From the NCBI RefSeq assembly GCF_963678635.1, contig NC_087069.1, positions 12,344,530 to 12,408,529 on the forward strand: 64,000 nt of DNA, given 5' to 3'. Below the pieces are notes generated by a model, which searched no databases, had not been told where the DNA came from, and saw only the letters and a program-made list of their open reading frames with translations. Position numbers and translations under genes: made by a program. This DNA is from Symsagittifera roscoffensis (taxonomy: Eukaryota; Xenacoelomorpha; Acoela; Convolutidae). Below are positions 10,069-21,700 of this stretch, one piece after another (the first letter of the stretch is position 1; each line of letters opens with the position of its first letter).

Positions 10069-10399
10069 TGGTTTTAAAATTAAGTGAATTTAAGTTTTAA
10101 TAAAATTTTAAATGTGTGTAAAGGAAAGATTTAGTGTTTTGATGATATTAGTGGGTTTATGATTGCTGTTATGTTTTAGGTGATGGAGCTGGAACAACAG
10201 GATGATTTATGATTACTAACCATTTATTGTCATGCTACTAATTTTTATTTTTTATTTTTCAATAAATATTTTTCAAACATGTTTTGTATATTACTGCAGA
10301 ATTTTAGGAAAACGATCTTAGATCTTTTTATCAATCGTTATTGTATATTAATAATTTTGTTTAGCGCCTGAAATGATTTTGAAGATTAACTTCAAGGTT

Positions 10400-10633
10400 T
10401 TATGTTTGCAAATGAAAATCTAAATTCATTGCCAGTAATATTCTAAATATAAAAGTTTGTTCTGGTTTTTGCCTAACTATCATATAGCTATATGGCAAGT
10501 TTCTACTTTGTCGTATGTCGTCTCTGGTTCGAGGTCTTCTTCCAATTCCGGGTAGTTCTGTTATGGTTCGGAATATTGGCTCTGATCTATTGAGTCGTAG
10601 AGACATTTCGATTAAATTATTGTCGTATAACAT
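10400..10633 (-). other. Weak 77-aa ORF, unassigned
   Basis: A short arginine-rich reading frame lies between E1 and the P-loop gene. It has no recognisable domain, no convincing splice context and no neighbour in frame. It may be a chance ORF or part of the E1 5' region. Reported only because it lies in an otherwise unexplained stretch. Confidence 0.15.
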
Positions 10634-11351
10634 TTTGTAAATGTTTTTGTCTAATTTCTAATCTATTTTGGTTAATTCTAAGCTATTAAGGTCTTGTTCG
10701 AGACTTATGGTCGCACCAGATGAGTTATGACCGAGTTGGTTAACTCATAGAGTAATTTCGGATAGGGTACACCGTCTGCTCGTCACGCTATCTTATTTTC
10801 GGCCGGATAGATTCGTGCAACTTCTTAGTCTAATACCGATCCTAATCTTACTCTTATACTATCTAGTCTCAGGTTGTTTAACTAGTCTCTGCTAGGCTCA
10901 ATAGATCTAGGGTATACTGGTTTATTGCGGCTGCTGAAGTGCTCGGGAGAGTCCAACTAATTTCTAAGTTAAATTCAAATCTCTCTGGTGCTGAAATTAC
11001 AAGTAACTTCAGCACTTACAAATAAGTGGGTTGTTAGTTAGATGGATCATGATTGGTTAATATTAAATACTTTACATTGGTAAAATATCTAATTTATCCA
11101 ATCATAAAATGTAGTTTAGATCAGGTTCCACTTGGATCGAGCAAAGCCGAGCACGTCTTGCTTATGTATCAATTGCTTGTGTCTGTCGCAACGGTTGGAA
11201 GAATAAAAAATATCGGTCTTGCAGGTCAAAATAAAAATCAAACAAATCGACCGGGAATATAATTCTTTTTACGAGATAAATCTACGCGAGCAGATTATTT
11301 TTTAAACATTTAAGATTTTGGTTTCGAATTAGAGAAACATTGAGTACTCAC
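10634..11351. other. Non-coding stretch with inverted repeats
   Basis: I see no exon here on either strand. Two foldable segments stand out: 10988-11015, with arms GTGCTGAA / TTCAGCAC plus a further TTA/TAA pairing around a 4-nt loop, and 11049-11105, bounded by ATGATTGG / CCAATCAT. The P-loop gene splices into this direction at 11351, so this is the start of one of its introns. Confidence 0.4.
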
Positions 11352-14300
11352 AGGAGTGAAGTGTGGTAATCTTCCTCTACAGCAATGATAATCATTTTCT
11401 TTTTTAACAGATCGCTTCCATTTTTATCTATTATCCCCTTCAGGAAATCCAAAAATGACACTTTTCTGTGGTTCACAAGAAAATAAATAATTTTTACATC
11501 GTCATCTTCAGCTAACATCTGACATTTAGCCAGCAGTAACGATGTTTTTCCACTTCCTGGTTCTCCACTTATCAATAAAAAGGAAAGATCGGCATTAGAT
11601 AAAATGCGATGTTGCTCTGGGCTAAGAATGAAATCTTGACCAGTATAAGTCAAGTTGTTTTGCTTTGGCTTCCAATTTTTGAAAGATTTTCGGTATCTTT
11701 CGTCGACATCGCGATTGGATAGCTTATCTTGTGAAAGTTCTATGGCATTCAAAGAAGACAAAGTTATCAAAGCTGATATTTCACGAAATATTTCAGATTG
11801 GCTGCTTGATTTGGAAGTGAACAGATCTGAGAATGAGTTCGTTTTTGAAAGCCTTGAATCGTTAGATTCTAGGTTTGTCCAATTCGTAGAATTGGAATGG
11901 CAACCCAAGATATCAGAAGAAGGTCTACGCTTAATAGAACACAGCGCAAGATTTTTGTCAATTCTGAATACATATTCACTCTGTCCATCTTGTTGAAGAA
12001 CAATAAATAGATTGGTAGACCAGAATTGTTCATTGAATTCCAGTAAATTAAACAGTTTAGTTTGACCCTGTTTTGCTTTCAATTTGTCGATTGCCTTTTG
12101 AAACTGCGAGAATGTTATGTTCGGCAGCAAAATGACTACTTTGAAAACTCGCATAATAAAGTCTATTTCTTTTTCAGTTTTTTGTTTTTCTGAGGCGGCA
12201 AAAAGCGAAAAAAGAATTGCCTGGAAATGTGGAATTGTTCTTTTGAGAGCTTGGGTAATTTTATTGCTAATAGTAGAACAGTTTGAGTTCTTTGTTTGCT
12301 GTTTTGTGTCTGACAGTCCAATTTCGATGGCAATAATTATTTCATTCCCAATATACAGCCAATCAGTTTCGAATTCTCCTGGCTGAACAGAATCCTCGGA
12401 GAGCAAAGTGACAAAATGTTGGTTGCTGTAATTTTTGAGCATAAGGCCATTTGGCGATTTAAGCTTAGAAATATATTCCCGCAAGAATATGCCGACTTCA
12501 CCCTGGTAAGATCCAGTGTCCGAAATGTCCTTCAATTGCCCGTCATCGGTAGTTTTGTACAATAGGTTATCAAAAATTAAATCAATATCGGGAACAAATA
12601 ATAATTTTTGATTGCGATTTTTGAAAAACACGTCGAAAAGTTGAAAAACGTCTTCTGTTTCTTGGAATGAAATTTTGTGGCCACCAAAGGTGCAAAATTT
12701 TTGGGTCCGCAGTTTGTAAATAACAATTTCTTCATTGTATTTCTTCTTTATTTGCATTGTTAAATCACAAACGTGGCTGCACGATGCAGTAAAATAACTT
12801 TTCAGCAACTCAGTTATCTTTTCTTCTTTTTTGTCGCTGACACACTCAATCTTGTCAAAAAACGAGCAGTCAAATTTTTTCTCGGCGTCTCTGAAACTTT
12901 TGTAGATGTGCTCAGTCATCTTTGGAGTTTTCCCCCAGAGAACTAACACTAGCTAAAACAATTACAAATACCATTTTCTTAAGAGTACTTGGTAACTACT
13001 CAAGATGAGAACAGTTTTCAAAAATTTAATCTGCCTTCGAATTTATTAAACAAAAAATGCAGCCTTCACAGATATTTACAAAACCAAACGGCGATCAAAA
13101 CCAAATTTGTACGCTGAAAATAAAGCGTGAAAAGTTTTGCAGGAAAAATCGAAAATCACAATACTTTAGTTAGTGATAACTCGCCTAGCTCAGTAAGATT
13201 ACACTTGAAACATAAATCTGTTTTTGGGGGTTTGTTTTTTATTGATTGATAGTGGGAGAATCATTAATATTTCCATCAACGGTTCGCTTGAGGTCCCATG
13301 TTTTGGATAACTTAATTTCTCCCAAAATATATTTTAAATTCCGAACCGTTCTCAGTAAAAAGAGAAAATAATCGATTTTTATAAAATTTTTTTAGATGTT
13401 TAAACAATTTAGAATCCATTATAATGATAACATTTTTGGTGACATTTTAATAGATTATAATCATTCATATTTGATTATAATTTTTCCAAAAATCTCTTAT
13501 AATCTCTTATCTATTGTGAAATATAATATTTAATCTCTTATCTATTATATTATATTATTCTATCAAAATATTGTTTCACAAGAAAAATCAAATTAATTGG
13601 TTTATAATACAGCAATTATGAATGAAAACAGAGTACAAATCAGTACAAAGTAAACAATCAGTAAACACTTAAGCAGTAAACACAAAGAAAGAAAATAGTA
13701 AACAGTAAAGAGTAAGAAAATAAAAGTAAACATTAAAAAATACAAAAAGATACCAACTGAAAAGCACACAAAACAAAAAAAAAAGAAAACGAAATGAAGC
13801 AATGACGTTTGTTTAATAATAATAGATTATAATCGATTAAAATTGATTATAATTCAATAAAACTTCAGAAAATTATTTCAAAAAATAATCAATTATAATC
13901 GATTATACTCAATAAAACATAAAAAAATTTTTGTTTCGAGAAATAGTTACGTTATAATTCATTTTTAATCGACTCTAATCGATTCTTTTTTTTAGAATTG
14001 TTTTGAGAAATAAAAAAAAAATAAAAACTCAAGTACTAAGTTAAAATGAACTATAAAATATATTAATTTAAGTCTTGGAGAGGTCGTGAAGCCAACTTTG
14101 TTAGCTGATAAAGAGTGTACCTGTCAATCTAGAAACTATTGAAATGCAAACTGCACTGCCCTGTTTGAATTATTGCTCCATGAGAACGAATTATCGGTCC
14201 AACGATAAGGTTGATTCGAAAGAAATTAAAGAAAAAACATATAAAAAACGATCACAAAATTCTTTCACTCGTTTTTCTTCGAAAAAAAAACAAGAAAAAT

Positions 14301-15047
14301 GAATGATAATAATAAGCCAAAATCTTGGGGTTGGTTCAGAAATGTATAAGCAATGAGTTTGTTCGGAAATTTATCGGCATACTAGATGTACTTACTTCTG
14401 TCTGGTTGGTTGTACTTTGTTTTCGGTTTTCACTCCTTCCAATAGTTTGATTTAGTTCTCGAGCTTGGTCAATCAGCGAGTCAATAATCGACTGTGTTTT
14501 TGTTGAACAAATTTGTTTTTCATTCCTCTTCTCTGATGTATAGATATCAGATATGCTTTTGAACAGAATGATTTTGTTGGATGTCGGGAATGGGAGAAAC
14601 AAGCATCCATGGCTTATGTTATCCGTCTTCTTTCGGCCTCTTACCAATAACCCTTGGTTGACACTATACATAATCTGAGAAGTAAGTTTGGAATGACCTT
14701 GGGCCAGTTTGGTCAAGGGATTAAAGTCGTGTAGTTCTGATGGGAAGCTCGGGACAACTTTCAGTGAGTGTGAATTCTCGTTCCAAATGCCTTTCGAAAC
14801 TTCCTTCTCAACTGCTTGGCTTTCTGATTTATGCTGCTGACTTGAGGAGCTGCATTCCTGAAAAAAAGTACACAAATCTCCAAAAAAAAATTAAATAGTG
14901 GATGACCTGTTTTTGGTTTATTTTTTCAAACATAATTTGAGTGTATTCGAAATACAATTTTCCTTGGTCATTATTATTAGTCACGGGTGGACCGATGCTA
15001 AATGCTGCTTGTTTAATGGCAAAGCTTTGGGTGTTCCAACTGATCAT
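11352..15047 (-). CDS. P-loop NTPase with PD-(D/E)XK-nuclease-like segment (partial gene)
   Basis: Three exons fit together in phase: 15047-14907 (start uncertain; first ATG used), 14857-14396, and 12952-11352. The first intron is 49 nt (GTCATC...TTTTTTTCAG). The second opens at a strong GTAAGT and closes at TTGTTTTAG. Exon 3 ends in phase 2 at a perfect GTGAGT donor, so more exons follow outside what I can see. About 735 residues are visible. Near exon-3 residue 190, GEFETDW...IIIAIEIG resembles the GExD...hhEhK core of PD-(D/E)XK (NERD-like) nucleases, although the lysine is replaced. Near 455 lies a Walker A loop, GEPGSGKTS, preceded by SPEQHRIL as in superfamily-1 ATPases, and later MIIIAVEED resembles a Walker B strand. 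The function is unknown; a nucleic-acid-directed ATPase is my inference. Confidence 0.7.
12953..14395 (-). other. Large intron of the P-loop gene with clustered TAATCGATTATAAT motifs
   Basis: This intron separates exons 2 and 3. Between about 13370 and 13990 it is extremely AT-rich and carries many copies of GATTATAAT, several as the palindrome-like ATTATAATCGATTATA (near 13826, 13890 and partly at 13450 and 13470). A GTAAACA-rich patch lies near 13640-13740. I saw no coding potential that fits the flanking exons. Confidence 0.6.
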
Positions 15048-15954
15048 TAAGCTGCGATTGTTCCAACAGTATTTTTAAAACTTTTCCTCGTAAATTGTAT
15101 CGCAAATAGCGAGCCGTAATGAACTTGGAGCAATTTATGTAGCATGTCAAGTCGTCGCATACGCTGGACCATACATAAAAACTGAAAAATTATGCTCAAA
15201 TATATCTATATTGGCCAAATTAGCAGTTTTCAATCCCCCAAAAACTTCTAAAATAGATATGAATCATCATTGGTAAAAATCTCATCACTTTACAAGCTTT
15301 TCTGATATCTCTTCATTTTTTGCTTATTCTTGCGCGTTAAAACTTCTTTTTTGAAAATTAAGGTGGAGTTAAGCTGTGAAAATATACTTTTCCAATGACT
15401 GAGTCAAAGAGCACAAATTTCTCATTTTGAACACAAAAATCTTGTGAAAGATTCGTTTGCAGAAAAAAAACTGCAAAATTTTTAACTGTTCATATAAAAA
15501 AGTCAAAATTGATCTTTGAGGACCAAATTGGGGAGAAGAGTTTTAAAAAGGTAGTACGCTAACTTTGATACAAATAAAAAAAATATTTTTGTTCAGCTGA
15601 CATATTACTTCCATTCTAAATCTCATTGATTCATGAGTTATACGAATCTGAAATATACAGATGAAATGACACCAGAATTACAAACTAAAATTTAAAATTA
15701 AATGTTGTCAGCCTTTTTTGCATGCTATATGGGAATTGGGAGGCTCTATTTTTATTTCGTCTAATTTAAAAAGCGCGCAATTTTTTCTTAACATCTCAAA
15801 ATTTTTCAATGCTTGTCAATGTTACTTTATTTCGGAGCTAGAATTTTCTTCAACCCAAGCTCAAATGCAAACCAATGAGTAACAGTTTAAGTGTCTGCAT
15901 GACACTTTACAGTTTTCTGTGAAGCAAGCTTACAAAATTGCGTTCAGACATAAA

Positions 15955-16290
15955 ATGATTTAAATTGAAACAAAAATAGCTGGTTACTGTGCAAGTAGCC
16001 CAGAATGTTCGACCATAGTCTTTAAAAACTACAATTATTTTTGAAGATATTGTAAATTTTTTCCCTGTGGTGTGATAAGAAAGATGTGAAAAAAAACTAA
16101 ACATTTGGCGTTTTTGACGATCATAGTAAAAAAATATGCAAAAAACTTTTTTAGAAAAGTGACTAGAAAAACAAAAAAGAAAAAAATTCAAATTTTTTGG
16201 CAGTGAATTTTTGCTTCCAAAAAATGGCATTTAAAGTTTCCAAAACCTAACTTTCTTGCTCAAAATTCAGTTTTTAGGGCTTAAATTAAA
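15955..16290 (+). repeat. Dispersed repeat, copy 1 (partner at 60570-61010)
   Basis: Blocks such as GTTACTGTGCAA, AGCCCAGA and CGACCATAGTCT recur in the same order near 60605-60650, followed in both places by TTTTTNAAGAT/CAT and a GTGNTGTGATA-like block. The copies are clearly diverged. No terminal structure was identified. Confidence 0.5.
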
Positions 16291-17084
16291 AATAGATAAG
16301 TTGATGTAAGACTGCCCGCTTGCTTTAATTGTTCTTTATTTGCAGACTTGAAAGAAAAGAAAGTTTCGTTCTTTCAAACAAAGACTGTTTTAAACTTTTG
16401 TAAAAAATGACAGCTGTTTGGCAAATTGAGTGCGAAGTGATCGAGAAACGGAAACGTTTTTCTAAAATGTTTGATTCGTTTTTTCGTCGGCTTTCAGCCG
16501 TTTCTCGCACCATCAGATTACTGCTTTCTCTATAATGCTTAGAAAATTTTTCACAAAAAACAAAAATTTGATCAAAAAGGTATTTTCTAGAGACATTTCG
16601 ATCATGGATAGCGCTGGGCGTAATTCTTTGTAGTCGATTACCAAAAACCGTTTGGAAAAAATTTGGAGGTGTTCTGTGCAGGAAAAAACTTTGCTCATGG
16701 AACATTGTTTTTTTTTGTTTTTACAAGCAAGCCAAAAAGCAAACTAAAGAATGTTTTAAGACATACCGAAAGTAAGGCTCTAAACATGCAATGGTTCCAT
16801 TAAAAAAGAAAACGAGAGCAGAAGTATGGCTCGTAGACCTTATTTTCCCTAAAACATTTAAGAGTCATGTATTTCTTTGGAATCAATTTTACGGCAGTTT
16901 CAAATGTTATGACTGTAGCAACCTGAACAATATCCAAAAACAAATCATGCGTATCATCAAAAAAGTAAGTAAGAAGCTTCAAAAAGTGTACACTTTCTTT
17001 TTTCAAAAATCTGTCAAGCAGTATCCTGACATATATACCCTTAAAATGATAGAAGTTGGAACTATTTCAGGTTCTTCATTTCTT

Positions 17085-17470
17085 TTCATTTGGATGTTTG
17101 AGATTAACATAGTTTTAAATGTTTTCATAGTGTCACACAGGTTTTCCTAGTTTTTTTGGACTCTTAGATTATATCAAATTAAAATGTTTTCGTTTTCAAT
17201 TGATAATTAATTTTCAGCCAATCAATTCCAAACGGTCTCAGAATGTTTTTGAAGTTTAACCTATTTGAGGTCATTCTTTTAATTGCATTTGAATGTATAA
17301 GACTCACACAGTTTTAAATTAAGGTTTTCAAAGTTTATTCGACTTCTTCGAACATTTCAATTCGAAATGTTTTCATAATCAATTGATATTTAAAGTTGAA
17401 CCAACCAATTCCAAACGGTATTACAATGTGATGAAAGCACTATCCACTCTTATGATTTTAAAACCTACTT
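17085..17470. repeat. Degenerate tandem repeat, about 180-bp unit
   Basis: The block CCAATTCCAAACGGT recurs at about 17224 and 17406, preceded in both by a TCAATTGATA-type block and followed by an AATGTGATG/AATGTTTTTG-type block. A third, weaker copy begins left of them near 17085. Confidence 0.55.
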
Positions 17471-18751
17471 TAGACTTGTTTCATTGGGGTGATCTAAAAT
17501 GCACTAAAATTGCTAACTTACAGCAATAAGTATAGTTTTTAAAAAATGATTACATTGAATCTTGCATATTTTGGTTCAAACATTATTCACAAAGAGAAAA
17601 AATTAAGATGTGGGATACGTTTTTTCCAAAACTTCACAGTCAGAATTCGCCACCTCAAAAAAACTTGTACGTTTGTTTTCTGCAAAAAATCATTTAGTTC
17701 TTTTTGTCTTGATTCGGACTTTAAAGAAAACTCAGAAACTTTGTAAGTATCGCCAAAGACGTACCGACAACTAATTGATTTTTCATGTAGAACCCTTGCG
17801 TTTCTTTGATATTTTGTAGGCACTTTCTCAAATGAATTAACTATGTTTTTAAACGATAGAAGCAAAAATCAGCTTTCAGTATTATTTTTCGATTTATTTT
17901 TTTAGATCTCTTAAAGCTCATTGTAGTTTGAACAGTTTATGCTATTTGTGCAACTAGTTGCCGTTTTTATTCTTTGTAGGAGACAAACTTTTCTTTTAAT
18001 AATTATTGGTGCTTAAAGTGAGGATTGAAACTCAATTTTTCATCAGTGAGTGTTTGTAAAAACTTCCCAAGCCGAACCTGCTAATTGCTAATAACCCAAC
18101 TTATTTTTTCATGGTTTCGACGCTCTCGAAGATTTGGATTGAGCTATGGTGTAGTGTCCCTCTTTCCAATTTTGAAATTTTTTCTACTATCTCAAGGAGA
18201 ACTCGAAAGTTAGTTTTTAGTTTTGTTTCAAATAAAAGATTTTTTGAAAGGGGGTTAAAGATTAAACTTGATCTTCATGTTGACAAAAACTGGTCCAACA
18301 AATGTATCTCAGACTGAATAGAGCACATGTTAGAACAAATTTTTGTTGAGCTGATAAGTTAATCTACTATTGATTTTTTTTCAAACAGATACTAGCCGTC
18401 ATGTTTTGATATTTTTAGCTAATCAAATACATTTTCTCAAAATGTTTTTTAGAACTTTTCATTAAAACAGTTGAGAAAAATTCCAACATTTTCAATTTTA
18501 AAGTTTTGTTTTTTCTTCTTGATTTAATTAAATACGAGATTGGTTAAAACAGTGTTTTCTTCAATAAATTTATTGATTAATTGAACTGAATCTCGCGGGG
18601 CATGTTGTTTAATGCATTTGAATCCATCAATTCAATTTTCATTCTGGAGTATCCCATTGTCCAAGCATAGAATTGAGACTTACCCATAATTTTTTTTCTC
18701 GTTTTCCTCACAAAATTTATCTTCTTTTTAAAAATTGACAATCTCTGCATT

Positions 18752-18951
18752 NNNNNNNNNNNNNNNNNNNNNNNNNNNNNNNNNNNNNNNNNNNNNNNNN
18801 NNNNNNNNNNNNNNNNNNNNNNNNNNNNNNNNNNNNNNNNNNNNNNNNNNNNNNNNNNNNNNNNNNNNNNNNNNNNNNNNNNNNNNNNNNNNNNNNNNNN
18901 NNNNNNNNNNNNNNNNNNNNNNNNNNNNNNNNNNNNNNNNNNNNNNNNNNN
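18752..18951. other. Assembly gap (200 N)
   Basis: Exactly 200 unknown bases, the usual placeholder for a gap of unknown length. Any reading frame that crosses it is meaningless. Confidence 0.99.
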
Positions 18952-19810
18952 TGTGAGAAAGCCTCCTTGCATAAAATGCTATGCCTTAAAAAATGTTCGA
19001 AAATATGTACGTCTGGGAAAATTCTAAAAATCACAAAAATTTCACTCATATATTAATAGAGCAATGACTAGGTTCTGGGTGAAGCCTAATTAAAAAAATT
19101 TGAAATTACCTATTTCATCTCCCATCACAGCAGCAAATTCAAAAAATTATTAAACAGGAGGCTTTAATTGGGCCTCTCATTTTCACAACGGGACTTGAAA
19201 CAAGTACCGGACGGGAAACAAAAGATTTTTAAGAACTTTTCTATTTAACAGTTTATTCGATTTGATTTTTATGAAATTGGTTAAAATTGATTGTTTGGAC
19301 CGATGTTTTTGAATTACAAAACGTTTAGTATTCTTTCCTGTGTAGCAAATTAGAAAATTTTCCAGATTTTTAACAAAATGGTTCTCGAAGTAAGTAGAGT
19401 TTAGTCTATATATCACAGGATGCAATAAAAGAAAAAAAATTTTGCTGTTTTGTTTTGAGGCTTGCTTATCGCTATAAAAAGCCCTTGGCTCCTTATCGAT
19501 ATAAAATTCTTGATCTTTTCCTGACAATCCGCACCACGTTTCTGCTGGAAAAAAGTCCTGAATATAATTATGTTTTGAGTTTTAAGGGTTTAATTTTTTT
19601 CAAAGATCATTATAAAGTTGTATTATAACTCTAATCATTGTTACTACAGTCGCTTAACTGTTATCCAGATAATGAAACGCTTGAAGACAAATCAAATTAA
19701 AGCAACATGAATTTTCATACGTTCAGTTTTTAATTGAACTTGAAATTTAAATTTTGAATATCTGATTAGCCACCATTCATATTTTTTTCTAGTTTCAGTT
19801 TTCAGTGTTT
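18952..19810. other. Non-coding 3' flank of the cysteine protease gene
   Basis: No gene is supported here. The stretch lies downstream of the cysteine protease stop codon and is AT-rich. Confidence 0.5.
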
Positions 19811-19813
19811 TCA

Positions 19814-20291
<478 letters not shown>

Positions 20292-20504
20292 TGTTGTGAA
20301 TCATACCATTCTTTTCTTATTCACTTAATTAATCTTAAATTATTTTAACTGGTTAGTTTAGATTTGACCTTCTTATGTTCATTCTCTCCGTCGGAGAGAA
20401 TGCTCTCTCACTTTTTAATGTTTTAACTTGAGATTAATTCACTTTTTAAACACATTTTATCTGTAACTAAGTAGAATTAGCTGTAACAAAGAAACATTTT
20501 ATCA
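20292..20504 (+). repeat. E2 5' LTR (213 bp)
   Basis: Starts TGTTGTGAATC and ends TTTTATCA (TG...CA). It differs from the copy at 26617-26829 at only two positions that I could find (near 20328 and 20342). It contains a perfect hairpin at 20380-20402 and is followed directly by the primer site. Confidence 0.93.
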
Positions 20505-21700
20505 TGGCGCAGTCAAACAGTAACGAATCAAACGTGAGAGGTATACCTTCATTCTGGCGAAATCACACGGTGGACCCACCAATTCATTGGGAAGAGTGGA
20601 GCGATTTATTCCAACAAGCAATAATCGCAAAGGAAAATATCGATATCGAAAATCTTTTGAATCCAACGGAACGATGTCACCCACTCCCTCCAACACTAGA
20701 AAACGAAACCGATTCTCAAAAAACATCTCGCTTGGAGAGGCACATCCGCGAGCAAAAGAGATATGACGACGAAGAAATTGTCTCAATAAAGTCAGAAACT
20801 AAGAAATTCAACGGCATGGACTAGAAGAGGCGGACAAAAACTCAGGTCCATACTATATTTAGCCCTCGGAAATGAAGGAAAGAAAATATTTGGCCAAAAG
20901 TTCACGAGAGTTAAAGTTCTACAAATTTCCTTCAAAGGTATCTGGGAAAACTTGTCTTTAGCATTTGTGAGAACGACAAACGTGACCTTCGAAAGACATA
21001 AGCTTTTGAATAGAAAACAGAGAGACAGAGAATTGTTGGAACATTTCTGGTGAGCACTTGCAGAAATGGCAAAAAGATGGGACATACGGACAGGAGAAGA
21101 TGAGTGGATTCGAGATATATTTATCAGTAATATGAAAAACTCGGATATCCAACGGAAACTTCTCACGGAAACCTTGCCTCCCTTAGAAGCATTAAATGTG
21201 GCTTTGATCGACGAAAAAGGTATAACAAACCACATGAAATTGACGAGTACTTTCAAATCCAACGGATACTCTTCCAATAAATCTTTTAATCATTTTAACG
21301 TGAAAAGAGAACCCACCTTAAATATCAAAAGGAACAATACGTGTATGAAATGCGGCGGAAACTTTTCCAAAGGACATCTGCCAAAGATACGACCTGTACA
21401 ACTTGTAAATATCGAGGACATTTTACCAGACTCTTTAAATCACGCCGTAAAAATGTAAATATTGTGGATAGACAAATTGTAAAAAATACAGATTGTAATT
21501 ATCCTTCGGAACAACCGGATGTTAATAACGACCGTGCTAATAGAGAATGCTGTGGAGTAAGCAACGCATGGTCGGAGTCCGGACAGAGCGATAACGATGA
21601 TTACTCCGTATTAAATGTGACAACTATCTACGACAACCTAGGAAAAGAATTGAAGAAACTATTAAACATCGGCCTAGGAAAGGAAACCAAGTAATTCTCA
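20504..21700 (+). pseudogene. E2 gag, frameshifted
   Basis: Begins with ATG formed by the last LTR base plus the primer site (MAQSNSNESNVRG). The frame is lost near 20820 and regained from 21066, and breaks again between the two zinc knuckles near 21370. The first knuckle begins CMKCGGNF. Compared with E3 and the stray copy at 26829, it lacks 12 bp (residues NPPE) near 20700. The capsid part matches E3 closely (SDIQRKLLTETLPPLEAL). Confidence 0.85.

Larger units (their letters stand above)
15048..18751. other. Non-coding, repeat-containing intergenic DNA
   Basis: I see no supported gene. The ORFs here are short and low-complexity. The segment 15955-16290 resembles 60570-61010 in the same orientation (shared GGTTACTGTGCAA...AGCNCAGA and GACCATAGTCT blocks), so an old dispersed repeat is present. 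The stretch right of it holds the tandem repeat at 17085-17470. Confidence 0.5.

Noticed and set aside
1-11000. LTR pair of E1
   Set aside because: I could not find a repeated terminal sequence between the left flank and 9466-11000; the left LTR may be outside the window.
16325-16705. 126-aa minus-strand ORF
   Set aside because: No recognisable motif or neighbour; overlapped by another ORF in a different frame and lies in repeat-rich DNA.
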